From positions 117,347 through 181,346 of the forward strand of contig DAHUXD010000060.1 in NCBI GenBank assembly GCA_027307335.1: 64,000 nucleotides of DNA. The letters are read 5' to 3'. Of the stretch, positions 26,056 through 36,002 are shown one piece after another. How positions within the stretch are numbered: position 1 is the stretch's first letter; each line of letters begins with the position of its first letter. The translations under genes were made by a program, and so were the position numbers. Under the pieces are notes generated by a model. The model worked only from the letters and a program-made list of their open reading frames with translations, was not told the DNA's origin and did no database searches. The stretch is from Acidobacteriota bacterium. GTDB taxonomy: Bacteria; Acidobacteriota; Thermoanaerobaculia; UBA5066; Gp7-AA6.

Positions 26056-27388
26056 CCGACGGAAGGCGGGTCCGGCGCGGCTCGCGGTGCTGCTGATCGG
26101 CCTCTCCGTGTTCGCCTGCCGCCGGGTGCCCGAGTCCCGGCCGGCGCCCGCGACGACCACTCCAACCGCCGCAACTAAGACGGACGCGTCCGGACGGAAG
26201 GTCCTGTACTGGTACGACCCGATGGCTCCGGGGTCGAAGTTCGACCGGCCCGGCAAGTCCCCGTTCATGGACATGGAGCTCGTGCCGAAGTACGCTGACG
26301 AGGAGACGGCCGGCGGCAACGCCCCGTCGGCCGCCGCCGTGCGCCTTTCGCCCGAGGCCATCCGCGCGACCGGCATCGCGACCGTGTCGGTGACCCGCGG
26401 CTCCGTGTCGAACGAGATCCGGGCGGTCGGAACGATCGAGATCGACGAGACGCGCCAGGTCCGGGTGTCGGCCCGCGTCGGCGGCCGTCTCGAGAAGCTC
26501 TTCGCCGACTTCACCGGTCAGCGCGTGGAGAAGGGCGCGCCCCTCTACGAGATCTACAGCCCCGACCTGGTGGCGACCGAGCGGGAGTACCTCCTCGCGC
26601 TGGAGAACCGCCGCCGCCTCGCGGAGGCGAGCGCGGACGACGTGCGTGGCGCCGACGACCTCGTGGCGGCCGCGCGCGAGCGGCTGCACCTCTGGGGAAT
26701 CGGTCCCGGTCAGGTCGCCGAGCTGGAGCGAACGGGCCAGCCCGAACTTCGTCTCCTCTACCGGTCTCCGATCGCGGGAACCGTGCTGCAGAAGATGGCC
26801 GTCGAGGGGCAATACGTCGCCGAGGGAACCGAGCTCTACCTGCTCGCCGACCTCTCGAGCGTGTGGCTGGTCGCCCGCGTGTACGAGCACGAGCTCGGCG
26901 GGCTGCGCGCGGGTCAGCCGGTCGAGGCGACCGTCTCGGCCCTGCCGGGCCGGAGCTTCCGCGGCCGGATCGCCTTCATCGACCCGGTCCTCGACCGGGA
27001 CACGCGCTCCGCGCGCGTGCGGATCGCGCTGCCAAATCCGAGCGGCAGCCTGAAGCCCGGGATGTACGCCGACGCTCGGCTCGAGTTTCCCACGGCGGCG
27101 GCGCTCGTGATCCCGCGGTCGGCGCTCATCGATACCGGCGCCCGCCGGATCGTGTACGTCGAGGTCGAGCCGAACGTCTTCCGGGCGCGGGACGTCGTTG
27201 CCGGGACGCGCTCGGGCGACTCGGTGGCCGTGCTCTCGGGGCTGAAGGAGGGCGAGCGGGTGGTCGCCGCCGCGAACTTCTTCGTGGACTCGCAGGCGCA
27301 GCTGTCGAGCGGGTCCTCGATTCAGTGGAGTGGCGCGCTCGACGTCCGGGAGCCGACGGCGGAGCCGTCGAAGGAGACGACGCCGTGA
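26048..27388 (+). CDS. cusB: CusB-type periplasmic adaptor lipoprotein of an RND metal pump
   Basis: This 446-residue membrane-fusion protein begins with a lipobox ending at Cys24 (LSVFAC). A heavy-metal-binding domain follows at about residues 50-80 ([19 protein letters not shown]), characteristic of CusB-type adaptors for Cu/Ag. The barrel-sandwich hybrid and beta-barrel regions come after. It links the inner-membrane pump to the TolC-like channel and can hand metal to the pump. It overlaps both neighbours (8 bp and 4 bp). Confidence 0.9.
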   Translation: MNNRRKAGPARLAVLLIGLSVFACRRVPESRPAPATTTPTAATKTDASGRKVLYWYDPMAPGSKFDRPGKSPFMDMELVPKYADEETAGGNAPSAAAVRLSPEAIRATGIATVSVTRGSVSNEIRAVGTIEIDETRQVRVSARVGGRLEKLFADFTGQRVEKGAPLYEIYSPDLVATEREYLLALENRRRLAEASADDVRGADDLVAAARERLHLWGIGPGQVAELERTGQPELRLLYRSPIAGTVLQKMAVEGQYVAEGTELYLLADLSSVWLVARVYEHELGGLRAGQPVEATVSALPGRSFRGRIAFIDPVLDRDTRSARVRIALPNPSGSLKPGMYADARLEFPTAAALVIPRSALIDTGARRIVYVEVEPNVFRARDVVAGTRSGDSVAVLSGLKEGERVVAAANFFVDSQAQLSSGSSIQWSGALDVREPTAEPSKETTP

Positions 27389-30300
27389 TCCGCCGCGTCA
27401 TCGACTTCTCGCTCGAGCATCGCTGGCTGATCCTCGGGCTAACGCTCCTCCTCGCCGCGGCGGGCATCTGGGCGGTGAACACCAACCCCGTCGATGCGAT
27501 CCCGGACATCTCCGAGACGCAGATCATCGTCTTCGCGGACTGGCCCGGCCGCTCGCCGCAGGAGGTGGAGGACCAGGTCACGTACCCGATGGTGGTGAAC
27601 CTCCAGGGGCTCGCCGGCGTGAAGGCGGTCCGCTCCTCGTCGGCGTTCGGCTTCTCGATGATCAACGTGATCTTCGAGGACGGCACCGACCTCTACTTCG
27701 CGCGCACGCGCATCCTCGAGCGGCTCTCCCTCGTTTCCGCGCTCCTGCCGAAGGGCGTGACTCCGGTCCTCGGGCCCGACGCGTCGGCGGTCGGCCAGGT
27801 GTTCTGGTACACGGTCGAGGGAGAGGGCCAGGACCTCGGGAGCCTGCGGGCGATCCAGGACTGGTACGTCCGGTACCAGCTGAACTCGGTGCCCGGTGTG
27901 GCCGAGGTCGCCTCGATCGGAGGCTACGTCCGCCAGTACCAGATCGACGTGGATCCGAATCGGCTCGCCGCGTACGGACTGACCGTCCGCGACGTCATCG
28001 AGGCGGTCCAGATGTCGAACAACAACGTCGGCGGCAAGGTGCTCGAGAGGGGCGGCATGGAGTACATCGTCCGCGGCCTCGGCTTGATCCACGACGTCTC
28101 CGACGTCGAGAAGATCGTCGTCTCCGCGCGCGAGGGGACGCCCGTGTACGTGTCGAACCTCGGCACCGTGGCTCTCGGGCCCGAGTTCCGCCGGGGGGCG
28201 CTCGAGAAGAACGGCCGCGAGGTCGTCGGCGGCGTCGTCACGATGCGCTACGGCGAGAGCGCGCCCGAGATCATCGCGCGCGTCAAGGAGAGGATCGCGG
28301 AGCTCTCGCGCGGCCTGCCTCCGGGAGTCCGGATCGTCCCGTTCTACGACCGTTCCGCCCTGATCGCCCGGGCCGTCGGCACGCTGCGGCGCGCGCTCTT
28401 CGAGGAGATCCTGCTCGTCACGCTCGCGCACGTGGTCTTCCTGATGCATTTCCGCTCGATCCTCATCGTCACGCTGCCGCTCCCGCTCGCGATCCTCACC
28501 TCCTTCTTGCTCATGCGCGTCTTCGGAATCACGTCGAACATCATGTCGCTCGGCGGGATCGCCATCGCCATCGGGGTCCTCGTCGACGCCGGGATCGTCA
28601 TCACGGAGAACGTGTTCCGGCACTACGAGACGGAGGGAGACCGGAAGCCGATCGTCGAACTGGTCCGCGACGCGGCGCGGCAGATCGGGCGGCCCATCTT
28701 CTTCTCCATGGTGATCATCCTGCTCGCCTTCCTGCCCGTGTTCTCGCTCTCGGGCGAGGAGGGGAAGCTCTTCCACCCCCTCGCCTTCACGAAGACGTTC
28801 GCCATGGTGGGAGCGACGGCCCTCTCGGTCACGCTGGTGCCGGTCCTCGCGAGCTTCCTCGTGCGCGGCCGCATCCACCGCGAGGAGGACAACCGGGTGA
28901 TGCGCCTCGCGCATCGGCTCTACGAGCCGGTGCTCGCAGCCGCCCTCCGGCACAAGGCGCGCACGATCGCGATCGCCGTGATCGCCTTCGTGGTCAGCCT
29001 CGTCCTCGTCGCCGGGGGCGGGGAGCTCCTCGCACCGGTCGCGGGGCCGGCCGGCGTGCTCGCGAGCGTCACCGCGCGTCCCGACCTGCGCCGCCTCGCC
29101 GACCGGCTCGCCGCGGCGCAGGCCTGGCTGAATCGCACGCTGGCGCCCGGCATCGGCAAGGAGTTCATGCCCCCCCTCGACGAGGGGACGCTCATGTTCA
29201 TGCCGGTGACGTCGAATTCCGTGTCCCTGACCCAGGCGATCGACATCATGAAGAAGCAGGACGCCGTGCTGCGCGAGTTCCCGGAGGTCGCCTCGGTCGT
29301 CGGCAAGGTCGGGCGCGCCGAGAGTCCCCTCGACCCCGCGCCGATCAACATGTACGAGACGCTCGTCGAGCTGAAGCCCGAGTCGGAGTGGCGCCCGGGC
29401 ATGACGAAGGAGAGGCTCCTCGCCGAGATGACGCGCCGCTCGCAGCTGCCCGGCGTCACGGCGATCTGGCAGCAGCCGATCCGCAACCGGATCGACATGC
29501 TGGCGACCGGGATCCCCACCCAGGTCGGCGTGAAGATCTTCGGGCCCGACCTCGCGGTCCTCGAGAGGACCGCCAACGAGGTGGCCGACGCCGTTCGGTC
29601 CGTGCCCGGCGCGGCCGACGTGTACGCCGAACAGATCCTCGGATCGCCGTACCTCGAGATCCGCGTCGATCGCGAGGCCGCCGCCCGCTACGGCGTGCGG
29701 GTGGGCGACGTGCTCGAGGTGATCGAGACCGCGATCGGCGGCGAGAACCTGACGACGACGATCGAGGGCCGGAACCGGTTTCCGGTGCGCGTCCGCTACG
29801 CGCGGGAGCTGCGCGACGATCTCGAGAAGATCGGGCGCATCCTCGTGCCGGCGATGGGCTCGGCGCCCATGGAGAACGCGAAGGTGATGCCCCAGGTGCC
29901 GCTCGCGCAGGTCTCCGACATCCGATTCCGGCCGGGGCCCTCGATGGTGTCGGCCGAGAACGGGCTCCTGCGGGAGCGCGTCTTCTTGAACGTCCGGGGA
30001 CGCGACGTCGGCTCGTTCGTGGACGAGGCCAAGCGCACCGTCGAGGCGAGGGTCAAGCTCCCGACCGGGTACTTCGTGCAGTGGTCGGGCCAGTACGAGC
30101 ACCAGATCCGCGCGCGCAACCGGCTTGCCCTGGTGGTGCCGGTCTGCTTCGCGATCATCTTCGTGCTCCTCGCGATCACGTACCATTCGTCGCGCGAGGC
30201 CGCGCACGTGATCCTCGCGATCCCGTTCGCGCTGACGGGCGGGAATCTTCTGCTCTGGCTGCTGCACACGCTCGCGGTGGCGAACGGGTGGCGGACGGAC

Positions 30301-30699
30301 TTCCACATCAGCGTCGCGGTGTGGGTCGGCTTCATCGCTCTCTTCGGCACGGCGGTGCAGACGGCCGTGGTCATGGTCGTGTATCTCGAGGACGCCCTGG
30401 CGAGGAAGGCGGCGCAGGGGCCGCTGACGCGGGACGCCGTGCGGCAGGCCGCGATGGAGGGCGCGGTGCTGCGCCTGCGGCCGAAGCTGATGACGGTCTC
30501 GACGGTCGTCATGGGCCTTCTCCCGATCCTGTGGTCGAGCGCGACCGGCTCGGAAGTCATGAAGCCGATCGCGGCGCCGGTGCTCGGCGGGATGCTGAGC
30601 TCGCTCGCCCACGTCCTGATCGTCACGCCCGTGATCTGGACCTGGCTGAAGGAACGCGATCTCGCGAAGGGGCGCCTCGAAGGCGCGGCCGGAAGCTGA
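27385..30699 (+). CDS. cusA: CusA/CzcA-family RND heavy-metal efflux pump
   Basis: This 1,104-residue inner-membrane proton antiporter has the start [18 protein letters not shown], the signature [17 protein letters not shown] and 12 predicted helices. The [19 protein letters not shown] helix carries acidic residues for proton relay. A Met-rich periplasmic segment ([14 protein letters not shown], and later [13 protein letters not shown]) favours Cu(I)/Ag(I) over divalent metals, though CzcA-type specificity is not excluded. GTG 27385 overlaps the cusB stop by 4 bp. Confidence 0.92.
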   Translation: MIRRVIDFSLEHRWLILGLTLLLAAAGIWAVNTNPVDAIPDISETQIIVFADWPGRSPQEVEDQVTYPMVVNLQGLAGVKAVRSSSAFGFSMINVIFEDGTDLYFARTRILERLSLVSALLPKGVTPVLGPDASAVGQVFWYTVEGEGQDLGSLRAIQDWYVRYQLNSVPGVAEVASIGGYVRQYQIDVDPNRLAAYGLTVRDVIEAVQMSNNNVGGKVLERGGMEYIVRGLGLIHDVSDVEKIVVSAREGTPVYVSNLGTVALGPEFRRGALEKNGREVVGGVVTMRYGESAPEIIARVKERIAELSRGLPPGVRIVPFYDRSALIARAVGTLRRALFEEILLVTLAHVVFLMHFRSILIVTLPLPLAILTSFLLMRVFGITSNIMSLGGIAIAIGVLVDAGIVITENVFRHYETEGDRKPIVELVRDAARQIGRPIFFSMVIILLAFLPVFSLSGEEGKLFHPLAFTKTFAMVGATALSVTLVPVLASFLVRGRIHREEDNRVMRLAHRLYEPVLAAALRHKARTIAIAVIAFVVSLVLVAGGGELLAPVAGPAGVLASVTARPDLRRLADRLAAAQAWLNRTLAPGIGKEFMPPLDEGTLMFMPVTSNSVSLTQAIDIMKKQDAVLREFPEVASVVGKVGRAESPLDPAPINMYETLVELKPESEWRPGMTKERLLAEMTRRSQLPGVTAIWQQPIRNRIDMLATGIPTQVGVKIFGPDLAVLERTANEVADAVRSVPGAADVYAEQILGSPYLEIRVDREAAARYGVRVGDVLEVIETAIGGENLTTTIEGRNRFPVRVRYARELRDDLEKIGRILVPAMGSAPMENAKVMPQVPLAQVSDIRFRPGPSMVSAENGLLRERVFLNVRGRDVGSFVDEAKRTVEARVKLPTGYFVQWSGQYEHQIRARNRLALVVPVCFAIIFVLLAITYHSSREAAHVILAIPFALTGGNLLLWLLHTLAVANGWRTDFHISVAVWVGFIALFGTAVQTAVVMVVYLEDALARKAAQGPLTRDAVRQAAMEGAVLRLRPKLMTVSTVVMGLLPILWSSATGSEVMKPIAAPVLGGMLSSLAHVLIVTPVIWTWLKERDLAKGRLEGAAGS

Positions 30700-30742
30700 G
30701 GCGCTCTCGACGGCAGCCGTCTTGCAGAACGATCGAAGGCGA

Positions 30743-32041
30743 ATGCGAGCGGCCGCGTGGATCCTCCTCGGTGCGCTTCCGGCCGCGGCGGCGCTCGGTC
30801 AGCACGACTCGAACCCTCCGGCCGATGAAGCGTCGGTCGGCGATCGCAACCTGTTCCAGTCCGACATGACGCTCATGAACGGCATGGTCCCCGTCGAACC
30901 GATGGCCGGCATGAAGATGCCGTGGCACCTCATGGACGTCGGGATCGCGACCGGCGGCTACGACAACCAGGGCGGGCCCTCGGGAGGCCAGGAGGGCGAA
31001 TCGGTCAACTGGAACATGGTTCACCTCGAGGGCAGCCTCGGCCCCGGCCTGCTCTCCGTGATGATGATGAACTCGCTCGAGGTCCTCACGTTCCCGAAGG
31101 AGGGCTCGCACGAGCTTTTCCAGACGGGCGAGACGTACCAGGGCCGGCCGCTCGTCGACCGCCAGCACCCGCACGACTTCTTCATGAACCTGTCGGCCAC
31201 GTACCGATTCCCGCTCGGCGCGGAGGCGGGCGCATGGCTGCAGGTCGCGCCGGTCGGCGAGCCCGCGATCGGGCCGACCGCGTACATGCATCGCGCGTCC
31301 TCCGGCGAGAACCACACGGCGCCGCTCTCGCACCACTGGCAGGACTCGACGCACATCAGTTTCAACGTGATCACCGTCGGCGGCGGCTGGCGCTGGCTCG
31401 CCTTCGACGCGTCGGTGTTCCATGGCCAGGAGCCGGACTCGAATCGCTGGAACATCGACGGCGGCGCGATCGACTCGGCCTCCGGCCGGCTGCGTCTGCT
31501 GCTGCCGGACGGATGGTCGGGGCAGGTGTCCTACGCGTTCCTGAAGCACCCGGAACCGGAGGGGCCCGGCGACCTCCACCGCCTGAGCGCGTCCGTCTCG
31601 TACGGCGCGGCGGGAGACCGGCCGCTCGCCGTCAGCCTGATCTGGGGCCGCAACGTCGAGTCCGCCGCACCCACGAGCGACTCCGTGCTTCTCGAGTCAG
31701 CGTGGCAGATCACGGCGCTCGACCAGGTCTACGGCCGCGCCGAGTGGGTCCAGAAGGACGAGTTCCTCCTGTTGACCAAGCACTTCCCGCCTCCGGGCCT
31801 GCCGGTCCGGCTGGCGGACGTCGCCGCCTTCACCGCGGGCTACTTCCGCGACTTCCGTCTCGTGCGGGGGCTCGACACCGGCATCGGCGGCGACGTCACG
31901 CTGTACGCGTTCCCGCGGGAGCTCGAGCTCGCCTACGGCAAGTCGCCGGTCTCCGGCCACGTCTTCGCGCGGCTGCGGTGGGGGCGCGCGGCGCTCATCG
32001 AGATGGAGTCGATGCCCGCGATGCACCATCACCCGATGTGA
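30743..32041 (+). CDS. Predicted outer-membrane protein with Met/His-rich ends, metal-operon associated
   Basis: This 432-residue protein has a signal peptide (MRAAAWILLGALPAAAALG). Its mature N-terminus is Met-rich (MTLMNGMVPVEPMAGMKM) and its C-terminus ends MESMPAMHHHPM. The body alternates polar and aromatic/hydrophobic residues as in a beta-barrel and holds conserved-looking motifs VDRQHPHDFFM and HHWQDSTH. It follows cusA by 43 bp on the same strand. Met and His clusters fit Cu(I) binding. I know similar uncharacterised proteins beside metal pumps but no established function. ATG 30743 is preferred over TTG 30722 because the signal peptide begins there. The end overlaps the convergent flavoprotein gene by 47 bp. 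Confidence 0.7.
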   Translation: MRAAAWILLGALPAAAALGQHDSNPPADEASVGDRNLFQSDMTLMNGMVPVEPMAGMKMPWHLMDVGIATGGYDNQGGPSGGQEGESVNWNMVHLEGSLGPGLLSVMMMNSLEVLTFPKEGSHELFQTGETYQGRPLVDRQHPHDFFMNLSATYRFPLGAEAGAWLQVAPVGEPAIGPTAYMHRASSGENHTAPLSHHWQDSTHISFNVITVGGGWRWLAFDASVFHGQEPDSNRWNIDGGAIDSASGRLRLLLPDGWSGQVSYAFLKHPEPEGPGDLHRLSASVSYGAAGDRPLAVSLIWGRNVESAAPTSDSVLLESAWQITALDQVYGRAEWVQKDEFLLLTKHFPPPGLPVRLADVAAFTAGYFRDFRLVRGLDTGIGGDVTLYAFPRELELAYGKSPVSGHVFARLRWGRAALIEMESMPAMHHHPM

Positions 32042-33596
32042 CGGGCGTCGCCGGCAGCATGGTCTGGAGCATCGCCTCGATCTCTTCCCTCGTCGCGCCG
32101 AGCTTGCGGCGCGCCGCGAAGAGGTCGTCCGGAAGGACCGGATACCAGTTTCGCCGCGACCGGTCGGAGAGGCCGATCACGTCGAGCGGCTCGACGGCGC
32201 GCGCGATCGCGTCGAGGAGCTCGCGGCGGCGGGCGGGGTCGCGGGCGAGCGCGAGTCGCGTGCACGCCGCGAACGCCGGCCCGAACTCCGGGTGGTTGCG
32301 CGAGAGAAACGAGCCTGAGAGCTCCGGCCGCCCGAGGCGCCGCGCCGCCTCCGCGTAGCTCGCCGCGGCGAAGTAGAGCTGCGTCAGCGCGGCGAAGACC
32401 TCGAAGTCGTCGAAGTGCGCGTAGAGCGCCGCGACAAGGGCCGCTGCGGTGCCCACCTCGGCGAGCGTCGTCGTGGCGTCGGTCTGGAGCCGCGCGTCGA
32501 GAGCCGGAGTGCCCCAGTCGTCGCGCAGCGCGGCGGCGAGCCGCTCGATGCCGAGGAGCGTGAGCGGAAATCCGGTCGAGAGGAGGGGGTCGACGAAGGC
32601 CGCGGCGGACGGGAGCATCGTCCAGCCCGGGCCCGCGGCGGCGGCGCTCCGGAACGGCATCGGATGGCGGTGGAACCAGGGCGTCACCGTCTCGGCTTCC
32701 TCGAACTGTTCGGCGACGGTGGGGAAGAGCGCGAGCAGCCGGCGCCAGGCCGCCTCGCCTTCAGGGAGGCGCAGCTCCCGGGCGAGGACCGGCGTTGCCG
32801 CGACGCCGGCGCTGACGATGCCGTTGTCGAAGCGCAGCACCCAGATCCAGCCGCCCTCGAAGACGTGGTGCACGGCCGCGTCGTCGACGGGATAGGGCGG
32901 CGGCTCCTCCGACGGGAAGATCGGGAGCGCTTCGAGACGCCGCACGCCGGTGAAGTGCGCGTACAGCGCGGAGGTCTCGGGGAGCCCCTGGAACCGCGAT
33001 TCGCCCGGCGAGAGGCCCCCGTGGAGGAAGCCGCCGGGACCGGAGGCGTCCACGACGAGGCGGGCCGAGAGCGTCCGGCGCCGGCCGCCGCGCCGCGCCT
33101 CGAGCGTCGTCCCGCCGCCGTCCATCGAGACGATCGAGAGCTCCGTCTCGTCGGAGTACGCCGCGCCCGCCGCCTCCGCCTCGCGCGCGAGGAAGGCGTC
33201 GAAGTCCGGCCGGTACCAGTGCGTGTCCGCGACCTCGTCGCAGGGGCTCGCCGCGACGAGCAGCTGGTCGCGCCGCTCCCGGTCGGACGCGAACGGCTTG
33301 CCCCGCGCGTGCGCGTAGAAGGTGAAGCCCCGCTTCAGCCCGCAGCCGATCTCCGGATGCGCGCGCTGCCAGGAGCCCCAGGCGGCGAGCGGCCGGATCC
33401 TCGGCAGATCGTAGCGGTCGGCGAGCTCCTCGAGGAGGAGGTTCGCGAGGGGCGAGGAGGACTCGCCGATCGCGAAGCGGGGGTGCCGGCCGCGCTCGAT
33501 CAGCGCGACCGAGAGGCCGAGCCGCCGCGCGATCAGAGCGGTCAGGGATCCGGCGAAGCCAGCGCCGACGACCGCGAGGTCGAAGGGCGGAGTCAT
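31995..33596 (-). CDS. FAD-dependent oxidoreductase resembling flavin-dependent halogenases
   Basis: This 533-residue protein has a Rossmann FAD motif at 11-16 (GAGFAG), the GES motif of flavin halogenases at 44-46, a lysine in GLKRGFTFYAH that could be the halogenase active-site lysine, and GGWIWVLRF, a variant of the WxWxIP motif with the final IP replaced. It may therefore be a halogenase-like monooxygenase or a relative with other chemistry; I would not assert halogenation. It is third in a coupled cassette, with its ATG overlapping the radical SAM stop by 4 bp. Confidence 0.75.
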   Translation of the reverse strand: MTPPFDLAVVGAGFAGSLTALIARRLGLSVALIERGRHPRFAIGESSSPLANLLLEELADRYDLPRIRPLAAWGSWQRAHPEIGCGLKRGFTFYAHARGKPFASDRERRDQLLVAASPCDEVADTHWYRPDFDAFLAREAEAAGAAYSDETELSIVSMDGGGTTLEARRGGRRRTLSARLVVDASGPGGFLHGGLSPGESRFQGLPETSALYAHFTGVRRLEALPIFPSEEPPPYPVDDAAVHHVFEGGWIWVLRFDNGIVSAGVAATPVLARELRLPEGEAAWRRLLALFPTVAEQFEEAETVTPWFHRHPMPFRSAAAAGPGWTMLPSAAAFVDPLLSTGFPLTLLGIERLAAALRDDWGTPALDARLQTDATTTLAEVGTAAALVAALYAHFDDFEVFAALTQLYFAAASYAEAARRLGRPELSGSFLSRNHPEFGPAFAACTRLALARDPARRRELLDAIARAVEPLDVIGLSDRSRRNWYPVLPDDLFAARRKLGATREEIEAMLQTMLPATPVTSGDGASRASTPSR

Positions 33597-34606
33597 GCGT
33601 CGCCGCCGCACGCCGCGCAGGAGACGCGGGAGAGGATTCCCTGCGTCCGGTTCGCCCTGGCGAGGCGCGCGCGCCGGGCCGGGAAGCAGGACGGGCAGCG
33701 GGCGAACCGCTCGAGGTCCCAGAGGTCGGCGAAGACGCGGCCGCGGGAGAGCGAGAGGCCGAAGTCGTGCGCGTCCTCGAGGACGGAGAGCCGCGGCTCC
33801 GCGAAGAGGCCGTCGGCCGCGAGCGCGTCGAGCGCGCCGTTGCCGCCTCGCGTCGGGATGATCGAGACGGCGCCGGCGCCGTGGTCGAACGCGTGCCCGA
33901 TCGCCGCGCGCGCGGCCGCGAGCCCCTCGGCCTCGCCGAGCCATGGGAGTCCCGCGAGCACGAACGCGCGGTGCGGGATTCCCTCGCGCGCGAGGAACGC
34001 GGCCGACGCGCCGTACTGCGCGAGCGTCATGCGCTTGTTCAGGCGCTCGAGCGTCTCCGCGTGGACCGTCTCGAGGCCCATCGCCACCTCGAGCCGGCCG
34101 CCGACGAGGTCGCGGAAGCGAAGGCAGGCGTCGCCGACGAGCGCCGGGTGCGCCTCGACGATCACCCGCTCGAACGGGCGGGCGAGCGCCGCGATCGCCT
34201 CGAAGTCCTCCGGGGGAATCGCGCGCGGGTCGAAGAAGCTCCCCGCGTTATAGAGCTTCAGGACGCGCGCCGGCGGGAGCCCGGCGAGCGCCGCGCGGAT
34301 CTGCTCGGGGATCGCGCCCGGGGGCACCGGATCCTCGAGCGTGTTCCTCCAGAGATCGCACATCAGGCAGCGCCAGGGGCACTCGCGGTTGGTCAGGAAG
34401 AGGACCGCCACCGTCACGACCTCTCCGCTCGCGTCGGGCTCCTCCTCGAGGAGCGCGGCGTAGGCGCGGCGCGGGTCGAGCCGGTTCCGTTCCGGCCGTC
34501 GCGCGAGAATCCACCGGTTGCGCCCGGCCCCGTCGGCGGGGTAGGCGCCCGGGGTCAGGTCTCTCAATGGTGATTCGGAAGGCTCTTTGAGAGACCTGAC
34601 CCTCAT
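33593..34606 (-). CDS. Radical SAM enzyme with C-terminal cysteine pairs
   Basis: This 337-residue protein carries the radical SAM cluster motif CPWRCLMC (C76, C80, C83) and a SAM-barrel body. Near the C-terminus, CPSC and CAAC could bind zinc or an auxiliary iron-sulfur cluster. The ATG at 34606 overlaps the stop of the upstream asparagine-synthetase-like gene by 4 bp. Codons 2-19 lie within a perfect 15-bp-arm inverted repeat, so the first 20 or so residues may be an acquired extension. The reaction is unknown; its partners suggest modification of a small molecule or peptide. Confidence 0.8.
   Translation of the reverse strand: MRVRSLKEPSESPLRDLTPGAYPADGAGRNRWILARRPERNRLDPRRAYAALLEEEPDASGEVVTVAVLFLTNRECPWRCLMCDLWRNTLEDPVPPGAIPEQIRAALAGLPPARVLKLYNAGSFFDPRAIPPEDFEAIAALARPFERVIVEAHPALVGDACLRFRDLVGGRLEVAMGLETVHAETLERLNKRMTLAQYGASAAFLAREGIPHRAFVLAGLPWLGEAEGLAAARAAIGHAFDHGAGAVSIIPTRGGNGALDALAADGLFAEPRLSVLEDAHDFGLSLSRGRVFADLWDLERFARCPSCFPARRARLARANRTQGILSRVSCAACGGDA
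34552..34602. repeat. Inverted repeat (15-bp perfect arms, 21-nt loop) at the 5' end of the radical SAM gene
   Basis: GGGTCAGGTCTCTCA at 34552-34566 is exactly complementary to TGAGAGACCTGACCC at 34588-34602. The element forms codons 2-19 of the radical SAM gene. It looks like a REP-type palindromic element and shares the core GGGTCAGG with the tandem repeat at 58761-58843. Confidence 0.85.
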
Positions 34607-35928
34607 GCGTAACGCGAGAGGAAGTGCGACCGGTAGGCGGCCTCGCCGAAGGGGAGCCGGCGGGACAGCTCGCCCTCCGGCAGCGCGCCGTGCTGGAAGC
34701 GGCGCTTCGGGAAGACGGGCATCGTCATCCCGGTCACCGCCTCGACGCCGCGCGCCACGATCTCGCCCTTGAGCGCGTAGAGCCTCGCGGTGTCGCCCGA
34801 GGCCATCTCCGCGAACGGGATCGCCTCGGCCACCTCGACGACCGACGGCCGGGTGAACGGGCTCGAGCCCTCGAAGCCGAGGAGGCGCAGCGGCGCCCAC
34901 GTCCGGCTGTAGGAGCGGCTCTGGCCGCCGGAGTAGGTCAACGAGTGCTTCATGCGCCCGACGCCCCACCCCTCCTGATAGAGGAGCGGGTTGTTCACGA
35001 CGCTCCGGATCGTCAGCTCCGGGTTCTCCTCGATCGGGTAGTCCTTCAGGTTCTCGTCGCCGCCGTCGCCGTCGAGGAGGAACCGCCAGTCCGGGTAGCG
35101 CGCGCGGATCCCCCGGCAGAGCGCGAGCGCCATCGTCGCCGACTCGACGTCGAGCGGCTTGTAGTCCTCGATCAGGCGCACGGTCTCGAACGGATCGAGC
35201 GCCGCCGGGTCGGCCTCGATCGGTTCGAGGAAGAGGCCGAGGCCGAGCGGCTCGAGGAAGGCGCGCGCCTGCGCGAGGTCCTGCCCGGCGGGGCCGAGCG
35301 TGAACGTGAACGCCTTTAGGCGCGCCGGGCTCATGCCGAGCCTGCGCATCGCGTGATGCGCGACGAGGAAGACGGCGCCGCTGTCGACGCCCCCGGAGAA
35401 CGCGACGCCGACCGGGGCTCCGGACGGCAGCGCCGCCAGTTCCTTCGCGATCTCGTCGGCGAGCGCCCCGACGTAGGCGCGGCCGATCGCCCCGGGATCG
35501 GCCGGCAGCGTCGCGCGCGCGGGCGTGAAATAGCGCTCGTAGGACGGCGAGGGATCGGGGCAGCCGACGAGCTCGATCTCGACGACGTAGTGCGCGGGGA
35601 CCATGCGCGTGTAGCTCGGGTGGAACTGCGCCGCCAGGCCCTCGCGTTCGAGGAACGCGTGGATCGCGTCGATGCGGTCCGAGACGACCAGCGCGGGCCC
35701 GGCCGCCTGCTTCGCGAGGAAGTAGCGCAGCGGCCGGTCGAGCGAACGCGCGAGCCGCACGCGCTTTTCCACGTGCGCGACGAGCGCGAACGAGCCGTCG
35801 ATCTCGCGCACGCGCTCGACGGGGCCGTGGGCGACGCGCGATCGCGCCTCCTCGAGAGGCATGTTGTGGATCCGGTTCGCGGAGGCGTCCGTGAGATCGA
35901 TCACCCGTTCGACGTACGCGTCTTCCAT
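34603..35928 (-). CDS. Asparagine-synthetase-like ATP-dependent amide-forming enzyme lacking the glutaminase cysteine
   Basis: This 441-residue protein has an N-terminal domain resembling class II glutamine amidotransferases but starting MEDAYVER, without the catalytic Cys at position 2, so it should not hydrolyse glutamine. The C-terminal PP-loop domain has SGGVDSG at 178-184 and LDGDGGDE, as in asparagine synthetase B. Relatives without the Cys (beta-lactam synthetase, lasso-peptide cyclases) use ATP to form amide or lactam bonds, so an acyl-adenylate-forming role is likely. An AAGGAG ribosome site precedes the ATG. It leads a three-gene coupled cassette. Confidence 0.78.
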   Translation of the reverse strand: MEDAYVERVIDLTDASANRIHNMPLEEARSRVAHGPVERVREIDGSFALVAHVEKRVRLARSLDRPLRYFLAKQAAGPALVVSDRIDAIHAFLEREGLAAQFHPSYTRMVPAHYVVEIELVGCPDPSPSYERYFTPARATLPADPGAIGRAYVGALADEIAKELAALPSGAPVGVAFSGGVDSGAVFLVAHHAMRRLGMSPARLKAFTFTLGPAGQDLAQARAFLEPLGLGLFLEPIEADPAALDPFETVRLIEDYKPLDVESATMALALCRGIRARYPDWRFLLDGDGGDENLKDYPIEENPELTIRSVVNNPLLYQEGWGVGRMKHSLTYSGGQSRSYSRTWAPLRLLGFEGSSPFTRPSVVEVAEAIPFAEMASGDTARLYALKGEIVARGVEAVTGMTMPVFPKRRFQHGALPEGELSRRLPFGEAAYRSHFLSRYA

Positions 35929-35949
35929 GGCGGGCTCCTTGACCGGCCG

Positions 35950-35955
35950 ATCCTA
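35950..35955 (-). promoter_or_regulatory. Putative -10 box for the amide-synthetase/radical SAM/flavoprotein cassette
   Basis: TAGGAT on the minus strand lies 21 nt before the ATG at 35928, with AAGGAG between them. This unit head has a normal leader and Shine-Dalgarno sequence, unlike its divergent neighbour. Confidence 0.35.
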
Positions 35956-35989
35956 CCGCCAAGCGCGAGACAATCGCGGCGGAACCGTT

Positions 35990-35995
35990 TAGAAT
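35990..35995 (+). promoter_or_regulatory. Putative -10 box of the UbiA gene
   Basis: TAGAAT ends 7 nt before the ATG at 36003. The expected transcription start is at or next to the A of the ATG, predicting a leaderless mRNA. Confidence 0.42.
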
Positions 35996-36002
35996 GAGAT
36001 AA

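Noticed and set aside
31995..33596. Calling the flavoprotein a tryptophan halogenase
   Set aside because: The GES motif is present but the WxWxIP motif is degenerate, so halogenation is not supported strongly enough.
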